DNA of 43,075 bases from assembly GCA_001598975.1 (NCBI GenBank), contig BBXU01001232.1, positions 1 through 43,075 of the forward strand, read 5' to 3'. Below, one piece after another: positions 13,401-24,584 of the stretch (position 1 is its first letter; each line of letters starts with the position of its first letter). The notes below the pieces were generated by a model. That model was not told the DNA's origin, did not search any database, and saw only the letters and a program-made list of their open reading frames with translations. The translations under genes and the position numbers were made by a program. Source of the stretch: Parachlorella kessleri (lineage: Eukaryota; Chlorophyta; Trebouxiophyceae; Chlorellales; Chlorellaceae).

Positions 13401-16400
13401 CATCCTGTACTTCTCCTGGCAGCAGTCGCCCACAGGCAACAGCTTCCCAGTACTGCACCATGGACTGGACCTGCACAGCAAGGGACGACTGCTTTGACCT
13501 AGGGCAGCAATTGCTGTGACAGGATGTACTCCCAATACAGCATCCCAAAGGCCCGTGAGATTAACCCATAACAAGTTGCAGATACAACAGGCAGACTTAT
13601 TGAGCTTAGCTTCCATTCCTGACACCAGATTGCGCAGCACGGGCGCCAGCGTAGACACTCTCACCTTCGAAACCTCTGATGCAGGCACATTGGTGACAAT
13701 GAAATTATTGTGCATGACGGTGTAGCCCTGCTCAGCATCTCCCGCATGAGTCTCTGCCAGCCTTGGCGACCCCAGCTCCACGCAATCGTCCTCAGAGCCC
13801 TCGGGTGACAGCGCAGACCCCAGTGACCGGGATGCGGCAGTGTCAGCCTGTGGAGGGACGGTAATAGTATAGGAGGACGTCATAACCCATGGTCCCTACA
13901 CCCGCTCAAGCCTCCGCCGTCGGGTAGTGAATTTTGGCATTACTGGCTGAGTTACTGCCCGCTACTCGATATACATGGAGCCCTCCAAGCTGCAGACGTT
14001 GGCAACTCCAGCGGTGTGTCACATAGTCCCCAAGCCCCCGGAGTGACCACATACCAGCACGGCGCCATGCAGCTCCCGGTAGTCAACAGTCAGGGTGGTC
14101 TGGGAGGCCATATATGGGCTGGAGAACAAGTCACTCAGCGCAGGTGACGCTGCGATGCTGCTACCAGCAAGGCTGATGCTACCCGGTGCCAGTGGCGAGA
14201 CCCGCTCCTGCAGTAAGTAGCATACAGGCCGGCCTGCTGTGCTGAATGTACCATGTCTGCCGTGCACTTGCGACACTGTGTTTGGTAGGCCCATGTACAA
14301 TGCATTATAGAATGACATGACCTCTGAGTGGCAGAAAACGGTGACAGCATCCCATAGGCAGGCATGCCAGGACACCAGTGGCACCTACCGAAGAGGGGGG
14401 CTCAGAAACTAGCTGGAACTCGGTGCTGAGGCGCAAGGGCGTCGGCGAGCCAAACAAGGCACGCATCTCACTATCCCGCATAGCCTGCTTGGCGGAAGCT
14501 GGGGTGTGGGCAGCCAGTACAGCATGTGCCTCCTGCATAATGAAAGTTCATAGGACAACTTGCAAATGTGCTTAAATCTCGTGTCCGTACACATTTCTCA
14601 TATGAGTTTTACAGCCTGCCAGGCTGTATGTATGTGGCCCCATTGATCTGATTGGGGCCGACCAACAGTAAAACGCGTGGCAAGATATGGGTGTTATCAC
14701 AGCCATCCATCTGACCTGCAACTGCTGTCTGAGGGCTTGGTTCTCAGTTTTGAGGGCCACCACCTCATCCTGCTCGCCCAGCAGGGCCTGCACCGACCCC
14801 AGCTGCTGCTTGGACTGCACAAGTAGCTGCCGCAGCTCCTGCCGCTGCATGCAGACACCCAGGTTTTACTTAGCACATCAGGTTGTTAACTCATGAAGCT
14901 GTAATGCTGCGGCTCAGCACGGGTCCAGTTGAAGCGCCCAATAAAGATGCCTTAGAGCCCCGGAGTTGCAGCCATGCTAGAAGTAATGAACATGTACAGG
15001 CATCCTGTGCAGTGCTTGATCTGCAACATGCCACCCACCTTGGCATGTATGCTGGGTGACGCAGCAGCACCTGCTTCCTGCTTGCTTTGCAGCCCTGCCA
15101 GCGCCTCTTGCATGCCCTGGAGCCTGCCACGCAGCGCTGCCATAGGTGTGGCTGCTGCCTCAGTAGAAGGCGCGGCCTCCACTGGGTTTGTAAGCTGCTG
15201 CTGTGTGGCCTGCAGCTCCTCCCGTATGCTGCACAACTCGCTGCAGGCATCATTGGCACGGGATTCTGCAAGGTCAGCGGCACGCTGTGCAGCAGCCACA
15301 GCCAGCCTGCAAGGATAGGAAGCATGGCGAGCTAGATTACATGGTCACAGAAAGGAAGACTCAGTAAGCTTTCTGTCCTATATCTGGCCGATGTGAGGGA
15401 TGGTTGGCAGAAGTAAGCATGCGCAATCACGCCTAGGCTTCCCACCCCCTGTTAACCCGCACATAGGCAGCACCCAGGCTGGGAACAACCACCTCTCCAT
15501 CTTGAGGCAATCGCCGACTCACTTCTGGCCGGCTCTTGCTCACACGCACCTGGCTTCTTCAATCTGTCTCTCCAGCTCTGCTCTCTCAAGGTCACTTAAG
15601 GCCCCTGTAGCCCCTTGTTCTATTGCCGCCAAGCGCTGCTGAGCAGCAGCCAGCTCACCCAACAGTTCCACCTTCTCAGCCTGCAATACACAGAAGTGCC
15701 AAGCTTCTCCTGTATCACGCCCACGTGACTTTGGTATAACTCGCTATGTGTTGCGCAGAGAGAAGCATCCGCAGGTCACTTCCGCTGCAGACTTCTGCTT
15801 GTTTTTTCATAACGACCCTCCGGGATTTTGCTGCAGTGGAATATAGGTAGGGATTGGTGGGGTTATGTACTCGCATCTTACCTCGCAAAGATTGAACATC
15901 TGTTGGATTTGGTTGGATAGCTGCACCATCTGCTGGGCCGCCTCCCTTGCCTTGGCTAGTTCTGCTTCGGCACATCTGCACAACCCTCGAAGTACATTTG
16001 GTCAACTGCCTATTTAGGAGAAACAGCTGTTCAGTCCGGTCTCTTGCAGGCTGGCTTAGTTCGCAAAGCACCTCCCACACCTAGCAGCGACAGCTGCACG
16101 AGCATGCCTTGGTAATGCTATTTCATCCATTCGTATGAGTCTGGGCGCCCTGCCAACTTACGCTTGGTTTGCCTCCGCTGCCTGCACTGCTGCGGTATAT
16201 TCCACACCCAGCTCCCGTAACAGCCCCTGCACCCTCTCCAGCTCCCTGCCCAGTGCCGCATTCTCATGACGCATCTCCTCCACCTCGCCAAGCACTCGTT
16301 GGTTGTCACGCATTGCGGCCCACAGCAGCTGCAGTGGCATCATGTAGGTTGGACTGCTTGGTTATGGAGCGTTCCTGTCTTGCCGGGCTCAGTCCAAGTT

Positions 16401-18667
16401 TGCCAATGCAGGCGGGCGCCAGCAGCGCATGTCAGGCTCACCTTGCAGATTAAGGCTATTATTGGCGTCCTCCACATATGCACCTTGGCAGGAGGGGGCG
16501 GCATGCATGACAGCACCAGGCAAGTCCTCACCTGTAGATCTATGCGGGCTGGTGTGTTGAGGGCCTGGCTTAGCCCACGACGGTTAATCCAGTGGCTGAG
16601 GCTGCCCTTTCCCAGCTCAGGAGTGGCTGCAGCACCCGCAATGTATAAGCTTCAGACCCTGGTGCAGGTACTGCTCATACGTAGCCATTGAGCCTTGCTG
16701 TCACCGTTGAGGGAGGAATACGTTGGGTCTGCAAACCTCTAAAAGAACAACCCAACACTTATGCATCTTAAAAAAAACACAGGCCCCCTCTCCCCAACAT
16801 TTGCTGGGTCCACATATATGCAAGCGTCCGTCACACACTGTCTTTGATGCATTGCAATGTCCTCCTAACCTTGTGCAGAGGGTGGCGCTGCCGCTTCACT
16901 GGGCTGCAACACCAGTTCGCTGTTGCTGTTGGCGGGTGCATCGGGGCTGGCATCGTTGTGGCGCAGGGCCGCGGGTGCAGGTGAGGCATACTGCGGCCCA
17001 CGCAGATGCGACAGCATAGCCTTGAATGGATTGGGCTGGTCCACTGAAGTGTTGGACTCAACCCTTTGCAGCTCAGGTGCTGCCTCCTGGGCTGCTGCTG
17101 GCTCGCCGCCAATGTCAACGGGGGCTGCCCCTAAGCCAAAAGAGAAAGATGGAGACTCTGCACAGTGGAGCATGGTACTTTAGTACTCCGGGATAGATGG
17201 GTTTGCTTTATAATGCCCTTGGGCTGTGCCTGCGCCGACAAGTGTTGATCAGGACGAGTCCTTGCAATGCCAGAGCATGGGGGCTATCCCAGCAAGGCCA
17301 ATGCAACATCCAAATGCCAACAGGCAAGCCCCTGATCTCATAGCTGTAACCCTAACTGCCAAGAACCCTACATGCACTGCCACGTAGACTGGGTATCTCG
17401 GGACATCCACCCCCATGTACCTACCTGTCTCTTGCTGCGTTGGGCTGCGGACAGGGGATGCCTCTGGGGAGGAGTCGGCAGGTAGGTTGAAGGAGATAGG
17501 AGAAGGGGGCCCCGGCCGCCTGCTCCCGCCAGCTGCCCGCCCGACCTCAACAGGTAACAAATCATTGTGCCCATGCACTGCTGCTGCTACGGTGATGCAG
17601 CACCCAGTAGCAACCCCCGGCTGCTGTTCCTGCACCACCATTGCTGGCACAGCTGCAGCACGACCCAGGCTGGGTGACGCTGCTGATGCTGCATTGCAAC
17701 TGGAGACAGAGGAGTTCCGAACGCTACCAGGTTCTTCCAAAATGTCTGTCAGCGCAGCAGTGCGCGCGGGCTGCAGTGCGCTTCCCTGATTCACCACAGC
17801 TGACATGTATGCGGGGGCATAGATGGCAGCCTCACCCTCACAGCCTGGCTCTGGTGAGAGCATTTGCGCCCCCGTGCGCAGGTAGGCATTCATGATATTG
17901 TACATGCCCTGCTGCTCTGCTGGTGCGGGCTGCTGCATGTGCTCTAGGATGTGCCACACCTCCGAAGTGGGCATGGCGCTCAGGGGTGTCTGGGTGGGGG
18001 TGACCGCACCGCGGTGTACAGCTGCACCGGACCGTTGCTGCACCAAGCCTGACTGCTGGCCCAGCGGAGGCCTGGTGGCTGCACCTACTTTCTGGACCGG
18101 GGTGTTAGTGCGTAGCCAGGCCTGGACGCTCCTTGCTGTGGCTGGCGTGTACACTGCCTGATCCAGTAAGCCAGGAGTGAGGTCCCGCCCCGACACGTCT
18201 GTGCGCCAAGACGGTGCCGGGCTGGCAGCACAGGCGTCCTCCAGGGCTTCCAGCTCATCAGGGCACCCAGCAAATGTGGGGTTCACATGTGAAAAGAAGA
18301 CAGGGAGATCCTCAGCAGCTGCTGGCTCGCTGGCAGCTGGCAAGCCAGTGGGTAGAGCGCTGGACTGCCCAGGTTCTGGTGCACGCGGGATGCGACTGTA
18401 GGAGTCTGGCCCTGGACGCTGCATCTCGGCCCCGCCGCTTGCAGGTGCGGGTGGGATCCTGCTCACGCTGCCGCTGCTGCTGGTTGGGCTGCAGCTCTTG
18501 CTGGTGGGCTGCACCTGGGCTGTCAACGGGGGTCCGCTGCTATCGAACGCCTGCGCGTCTGTCCTCGGCTTGCTGCCCACCCCAACCTTAACTCCTGGGC
18601 CGCTGGCCAAGGCATTAGAGTGCAGAGCACCGAGCGGAGCTCTCTGCCTGCCACTGGAGCGGTGCAT
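10495..18667 (-). CDS. Large coiled-coil protein with N-terminal D-box-like and SxIP motifs, function unknown
   Basis: I do not recognise the family. Seventeen exons join in perfect phase into about 1607 residues: 18667-17425, 17157-16870, 16626-16532, 16328-16162, 15975-15882, 15680-15550, 15306-15039, 14844-14716, 14532-14389, 14207-14055, 13847-13665, 13470-12675, 12310-12216, 12123-11395, 11165-11061, 10889-10812, 10620-10495. Residues 9-18 (RAPLGALHSN) look like an APC/C destruction box. SRIP occurs at 69-72 and 91-94, matching the EB1-binding SxIP consensus. The exons at 16328-14716 encode heptad-like, Glu/Gln/Leu-rich coiled coil. The later exons are Ala/Pro/Thr-rich with many SP/TP sites and an acidic Ser/Asp run (DSDSDSDSCTDSSDDE) near 11400-11450. 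The C-terminus is basic and ends SPYFKRR. The start could lie upstream: the frame stays open to about 18760, where a TGCAG acceptor sits. The last-but-two intron (10890-11060) is GC-AG. Microtubule or cell-cycle roles are inference only. Confidence 0.75.
10890..11060 (-). other. GC-AG intron in the D-box/SxIP coiled-coil gene
   Basis: The donor CCACAG|GCGAGC joins in phase 0 to CTGCAG|AGTGTGG. The alternative GT donor (TTTG|GTATGG) would leave one extra base and break the frame of the last two exons. Confidence 0.6.
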
Positions 18668-19052
18668 CCTGCATGAGCGCCACGAACAGTTAGGGGCGAA
18701 TGTAGCCTTCCAAAGCAGGCTGCGAGAATCGTGCCCGTGCTGGAGGCGAAAGATGCTGGCGTCTGCAGGAAAGCGCACCTAGGACATGGAAGGCTAAAAC
18801 TTGGGTTGAAATCCTTGTCGCCAGGGATACCGCAGCGCTGCAGGCCAGTTCAGCGTAGGGTTGTGGATGGAACGCTTCTGACCACATCACTTGCTGGGCT
18901 GCTTGGTGGTTGCTTAAATCGGGGAGCGGGGCACGCTCAGCACGCACAGAAAGACAGAGAGGAACACCCTTGTAAGCATGCACTACCATATTCAGATCAC
19001 AAATCCGGCGGAGCGAGGAGGGGTGCATAGGTTGGCAACTTGCTTGACAGTC
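18668..19052. promoter_or_regulatory. Divergent promoter region, coiled-coil gene / TMEM70-like gene
   Basis: The 385 bases separate two start codons on opposite strands, so both 5' UTRs and promoters must fit here unless the minus-strand gene has an upstream 5' exon. I cannot identify a TATA box or named motif with confidence. Confidence 0.5.
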
Positions 19053-20306
19053 ATGCTGCGTCTTGCCTCCCTTCGAGCACTGGCTGCTGCATGTCCGGCT
19101 ACATTTAACAAAGTGGCCGTCCTAGACGTACTTGCTGGCCATCGTACCGCCCTTAGCCCTTGCGCGTGGCGGCTGTACACAGACCTTGCACACCGAGAGG
19201 GGGACAGTCAGCCCTACGAATACCAGGTGAGCCGGGCCTTGAAGTCCTTTTCAGCACCTTGGATACATAGGCAGCTTTCATTCTAGAAAAAATTGGGCAC
19301 TGCCTATCCAGGGACCCTTCGGGCAAGCTGTGGGCAGAGTCAAGCGGCTCTCCCTGTTCAGCTGTGCCTGCGCCCTTGCAGCGGGCCCCATCATATTCGG
19401 GCTAGATCCAACCAGCACCTTCACTGCCAAGGCCTCCATTGCAGGTGGGCTCGCAAGAATGTTCTCACTCTTCAAGCTGACTCTTTCGTCACATCTGCAA
19501 AAACCCGGTGCCCCACTACTGCAGGGACGCTTTCAACCTTTGGCGTGTTCACAACCGGGCTACTTCAGTGGTTCACTGGCCCATGTAAGTACAGGGTCCT
19601 GCACCTGAGCTGGGTGCAGAGACCGCTGTGCATGTTGGGAAGTCATACTGGATGCAACTGACTTGACCTTTGACTTGACCGGTTTCAACCCCTCTTGCCG
19701 CCGGGCACTGCTCAAGGTGTTCATGGCTGTCGAGCATGTTGTCAGGTGAACTTGGAGCAAGCAGGCAGGAATGGTAGTCTCATGCCCTTTGCAGATATTC
19801 AGCATCTAACTTACCAGCCCAAGACGCAGGCTGTGGAGGTGATCACCCTAAACCTCATAGCCAAGCCAAGGAAATACCGATTTCACTTGGCGGAGGTGCA
19901 GCCAGCCGACACTGTCCACCCACTGTCCTCCTTCATGGTGCGCTTGATGCCTGGAGTGCCTTAGAACTCCGGAAGGTGGCCGTTACACTGACCTCCCTAA
20001 CAAGTTGACAGGTGCTGCCACCTGGCAACAAGAGCAAGTTTCAAGTGAACTATCTGGCCTACTGTCACCCAAACAGGCTGGCACAGCTGACAACCCTCCC
20101 TTCAAGGGTCTCTGTAACTACCACACTGTCTTCACTGCTTGCAGGTCAATGGGAAAGTATTTTATCTGGACGCAGACAACTTTGGTGACAAGCAATTGCT
20201 GGCAAAACTGGCACCCCAGCAAGCAGCGGCTCATGTCGTGGAGGCTGCAGAAGAGAAGCTCCGCAGTTCAGGGGAGCAAAAAGCGCAGCAGCAAGACCCG
20301 CACTGA
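19053..20306 (+). CDS. TMEM70/TMEM186/TMEM223-family mitochondrial membrane protein
   Basis: Animal TMEM70 is an inner mitochondrial membrane protein that helps assemble ATP synthase and complex I; TMEM186 and TMEM223 share the fold. Five exons (19053-19226, 19312-19444, 19525-19584, 19795-19937, 20145-20306) close in phase to 223 residues. The N-terminus (MLRLASLRALAAACPATF) is an Arg/Ala/Leu-rich presequence. YEYQGPFGQAVGRVKRLSL matches the family's entry into the first helix. Two hydrophobic helices follow (about residues 75-95 and 105-120), joined by a short loop, and the second ends WFTGPY. A soluble C-terminal part with VEVITLNLIAKPR and VNGKVFYLDADNFGDK is also family-like. Which of the three subfamilies it belongs to is not settled. 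The gene is head-to-head with the coiled-coil gene and tail-to-tail with the ORP gene. Confidence 0.82.
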
Positions 20307-20814
20307 GTGTCCATGGGGCAATGACGTATAAATAGCAAGTACATTATGGGACGCACGTCGAAGGACATTGTACCCATGCCTGCCACGCCGCAAGGATATC
20401 GACATCACAAAGGACAAGTGTAGGAGAACACAACTCTAAGCACAGGCAGGCAGCTACCTGAACGCGCCTCAGCCCTTATCTTACAAGACCATGGGCACAG
20501 GCCCTCTCTCTTTGTCGACACACCACCCCCAGATCCCATATATGCGCGGTAGTGCCACAGTCCCATGCATTTTGTGGAGGCTGCTGGACTTGATATTGCT
20601 GAACACCACAAACAGAGCAGACCGACTACCTAAACATATGAACCCTGTCAGCCCAGTATAGCCGTAACTCCTCTCTGATCGCATTACCTGCCACCCTTAA
20701 TAAACATATGGAACGCTCCAGGTCATCCCTTGCAGTCTTGGCAGTTCCCAACGCCTCACTCATAAGTTTGTATCACCAACCATCAAACACCGGTACAGCG
20801 CAGCGCAAGGCTGA
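20307..20814. other. Convergent intergenic region
   Basis: This holds the 3' ends of the TMEM70-like gene and of the minus-strand ORP gene. I see no gene. It contains one copy of a 61-base dispersed repeat (20645-20705) and an AATAAA at about 20699. Confidence 0.5.
20645..20705 (+). repeat. Dispersed repeat, copy 1
   Basis: The segment starting CTGTCAGCCCAGTATA and ending near AATAAA is about 85 percent identical by eye to 40517-40576, nearly 20 kb away. Both share CTCTGATCGCATTACCTG exactly. It may be a remnant of a transposable element or other multicopy sequence; neither copy is coding. Confidence 0.7.
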
Positions 20815-23800
20815 CTACTCTGCATTGCCCGCCTTGCGCAGCTTGGCGTCGGTGCGCTGCAGGTTTTCTAATCGCTCCTTGGCCACCTGGCCTTGCTTCA
20901 CGTCGCCCTGCTGCAGCAGCACCAGGTCCTCCCGGAAGCGGCAGTCGGACGGCAGCGGGTTTGCGACAGGGACCCAGTGCTGCGGCGCCTCGTCACCCAG
21001 CGTCCAGTACCTGCTTGCAGGAAGCCGCAAGGGCGCCTAGGAAGGAGAATGAGCCGGGGGAAGTGTGTGTGGCACAGGCAGCCAAGGCTGGCGTCGATAA
21101 CAAGGAGTGAAAGGGGTTGCCTTAGAGGTTCGAAATTCATATACAGTCATGTATCAGTCAGCATAATATTCACTTTTTTATTATAGCCCTGTCCGTCCAG
21201 CCCAGCTCTCACTTCCTGCTTGTAATACCTGCCACCCAAGCTAATAAGATCCCGATACCCAATGCCACCCGTGCCACCACAGAAAGCTCCCATGCTAAGG
21301 GTAAACATCTCATGTCGCAGGTGCAGTGCTGTTCCCCAGCTGATGTAACCTGCGGCGCCAGGCCCTGCACCATGACCTAGTGCCAAGAGAGGAACTGCAG
21401 AACGGCAGCTGCGGGGGGTGGTGTTTCTTTTGAAGTACCCCCACTAGGGCCCCCCACGTGTCCCACCCCAATGGGTCATAATGTGCTTTGGGAGGAATCC
21501 CTAGCCACCTATGTACCACCATAAATAAACAAATACAGCTTGGCTCACACCCCGACAACCACCAGCAAGCCTTGCCTACCTCTCGCTGCCCCAGTCTACA
21601 TGTGAGAGCCAGTTGCCAGTACAGCTGGCGACTGGCGTGCGGAATGCATCTCCTTGTACTGATGGGGCCGACCTGGCTGACCGCATGGTCAGGCTCTTGG
21701 GTACTATGCTGGACAATGCCGACCCGCTGTTGCGGCTGACGCGCCCAGATGCCCGCACGGAGTTCTGCACAGCGCGTCCAGCAATGGAAGCTTATAAATG
21801 AGCCGGCATGCCTCAGCCACGCCTTGAATAGCATTCATGCAATTTTGCTTACTTTCAAGCCATGTAGGTGTCAGCATCAGCTATCCTCTGTATCAGGCGA
21901 GCAAGCCATTCAGGGGCATGCTTGCTTTAACACCACTGCAGCTTCCTACACTCCATACTCAGCGAGTAGCCATCCCCACTTGTCCCTCGCCCCACGCACT
22001 GCATGCCTTACTACCTCCTCCTCTGACCATGAGATCAGCCAGCGCCTTACCTTGGAGGGCTCCAGCATCGTGTTGGCCACCGCTCTGCTGATGTCTTCAT
22101 ACAGCGTGCCACAGAATGCGTCTGAGCGGTTGAGCACCATGCTGCTGCTGCCCTCCACTTTGCCAAACCGCACAGTGGCGTGCAGCCCGTTTGTCACATC
22201 ATCAAACTCGGCCTCACCCACTATGTCTGCCCGCGGCATATTAGTGTACAACAGCCCTGCACAACCAGTAGATATGGACAGGCACACTATCAGTCAAGCC
22301 CAAACTCCCGAGCTCCCAATGAGTACTACAGGACAAGGAACAGAAAAGTTCACATGCGCAGATGCATGACAACATTACGAGGGCCACTAGACAAGCACTG
22401 CTGAGATCAGTCCTCCGCGACATAGCGATTTCGTCTGCACTAGCCCAGCTAAGACCGACTCACCCTTGAGGTAATATGCTGGATACTGGATGCTTATCTT
22501 GCTGCCATCCGGGAAGGAGATGGCACGATAGCCCTTAGCAGTGGTCTTCACGGCGTTTGTCTTGTAGCTGACCGCTGGCTGCGAAAGGCCGCTGAACATG
22601 TACATGTTGTTAGGCCCGCACAACTCAAACGCTGAGATGGGGGGGTGGTGTGAGATCTGCTCAAGAAATATCTGGCTGCCATCTGGCAGGCCTGCCTGCC
22701 AGGTTTCTCCTGCAGGGACGAAACAGAGGCACCGTTCACCACCCAGGGTTGGACATCCCTTCTCAAGGCTGGACCCACGCTGGAGTCCTGTTTTGCCACA
22801 GCAGCCAAGCAGACCGGCAAATTGGCTGCCTTTTTCCGACTCACCAAGAATAGGGTTAAAGGGCTTGGCCCAACGCTCAAACGCGTGATGCAGCCCTGCA
22901 CATCCCACGAAACCAATAAAAAGGCACCATACACTTGACTGCTGCAAGTCGTTGCTGCTTTAGTCAGTCATGCACTTCAGCTTGTTACGTGCATCAAGGT
23001 CAGCTTCAATCTGACGTCCCGGGCAACTTTCAGGCGCTTGCGCACGCAATAGGCAAGTGCACCTCACCCCCTTGCCCCCTGACCTGCGATGAACCACGTT
23101 ACCACCCAGCGCATGCGTTCTCCGGGGTCATCAGCCTGCGCTGCTAGCTGCAGAAAGCGCGGGTACACCCAGGGGTCTGCAAGCTTTTGTAGGTAAGATC
23201 GTGGCTCAAACCTGCACAGCAACATTGCAGCTGTCAGGCAAAAGCGTGATTATATGTCTTCAACTGCTTCAAAAGTGGGCATCCTGCCCAAGACATGATG
23301 CGTTGCCAGACAGCATGCAGTCCAGCAAGGAAGCCACGGTGCCCTGGCCACAACCCAGGTGCCCTAACTTACAATTTGACTGGCAGCGACATCTTGAGCA
23401 GGTCAAAGTTGCCTGTCAGTAGGTTGCTGCCGAGCTGCTTCACCACCTCCACAACCGCCCTGCACGGAAGCAGGGCTCTCCTGAAACTGGCTTAGGTACA
23501 CTGTCTGGCGGGCATAAGGGGTTCGGGTAATGGAAATGGACAAGCCGGTGGAGAGGAGTTCTGCGGACTTGCTTTCAGCCGTACCCTCGCTGCCGCTCAA
23601 GGAGCTCCTTATCTGTGAAGCCCAACCCGCCCTCTTCGTGTGCGTCACGGTGCAGGAGCGCCTGCAGCCCAGCAAGACCCAGCGTCTAGCCTTGCTGCCT
23701 TCCTTCACAAAAAATCAGTGGGTATGCGGCTATCTCTTAGGATACCGCAATGGTGAGCAGCGTGCCTCCTGGGCATCATCGAAAGTCTCCCCGTCCACCA

Positions 23801-23870
23801 CCAGAATTGCGCTTTTTGGGCTTTGGGCCTCAGAGCCTAGCTTGGTCGTTAACTTCCGCAGCGCCTTCAT
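20815..23870 (-). CDS. Oxysterol-binding protein-related protein (ORP) lipid transfer protein
   Basis: ORPs carry sterols and phosphoinositides between membranes at contact sites. The OSBP signature EQISHHPP (about residues 166-173) and the lipid-binding AKPFNPILGE segment (about 143-151) are both present, as are the conserved C-terminal WLSHVDWGSERYW and LPSDCRFRED stretches. Exons: 23661-23585, 23459-23373, 23211-23084, 22895-22845, 22709-22464, 22256-22051, 21764-21580, 21010-20815; all phases close. A first exon starting at ATG 23870 and ending near 23766, possibly with a GC donor, is plausible and would give about 426 residues, but is not firm. There is no PH domain or transmembrane segment, so this is a short Osh4-like architecture consisting of the ligand-binding domain. 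It is divergent from NDC1. Confidence 0.9.
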
Positions 23871-24584
23871 ACTCAAATAGAGAGCGTTTCAAGCCCAAGG
23901 GCTCGCCAAGCACCAGGCTACCAACAGGCACCCTATGAGAACTCGTCTACATAAGTCACCAGCTTATTGCTTCCGTGTATTTGCCTGGTTCGCTTAGCGC
24001 CCTCCCTATATGTGACCTCGTCTGTAGTCAGGCATTACGTTAGGCCTTCCCAGGATGGGAGGAGTCAGGGGACCCACTAAAAGATATCCATACCCTCAAA
24101 ACGCCATAGCGACTGGAAGGCCTGTGGATCATTGCCTGGCTAAAAGCTCCTTGCAGATTGTATAAACCCAAGTGACCTGGCGTCATGATGGCACAGCTGG
24201 CTCTAGGCACCACTCTGCTGAGCTCAGAAAGTCGGCTGTGCAGCCCACTCTGGAGCAGAAGGGCTCGGTGTTTGTGGAGCACCGTGGCAGGTGTGTGGGT
24301 ACTGTGTGGACTGCCTTTGCATAGCAGTTTTTTATTACAAAGTCAGCAAAGTCGACAGTCGTGCCTACGCCTTTGAGGTGTTTGACCAGCTCCACCATAG
24401 AAGTGCTTGGGGTGGAGCCTAAGGCAAAGGGGAGCCTGAGTTGCTGGACAGGGTATGAAGCTGGGACTTGTCTTAGCCTCCCACAGCTTGGCCCCCTCCC
24501 GGCTTCCTATTCTGTACAGCTTCCCAGCAGTGGCCTCCAGAGATCCCCTTGCTACGTCTTTCACGCGGCCGCTACTCGCTACTT
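23871..24584. promoter_or_regulatory. Divergent promoter region, ORP / NDC1, with possible NDC1 5' exon
   Basis: The interval separates the likely ORP start (23870) from the NDC1 coding start candidate (24585). It should contain both promoters. An ATG at 24455 opens a Ser/Leu/Arg-rich frame resembling a transit peptide, but that frame does not splice cleanly into the NDC1 frame, so I leave it unassigned. Confidence 0.4.

Noticed and set aside
12638..13519. Plus-strand open frames of 126-165 codons
   Set aside because: They are antisense to the 796-base exon 13470-12675 of the minus-strand coiled-coil gene, whose phases close throughout. High GC makes antisense frames long.
21310..21834. Minus-strand open frame of 174 codons
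   Set aside because: It overlaps the ORP exon 21764-21580 in the wrong frame; the ORP frame carries the conserved WLSHVDWGSERYW junction.
23530..23880. Plus-strand open frame of 116 codons starting with ATG (MEMDKPVERSS)
   Set aside because: The opposite strand at 23585-23661 encodes a short ORP exon (GGLGFTDKELLERQR) that splices in exact phase into the conserved ORP sequence. The plus frame has no family similarity and no in-phase next exon.
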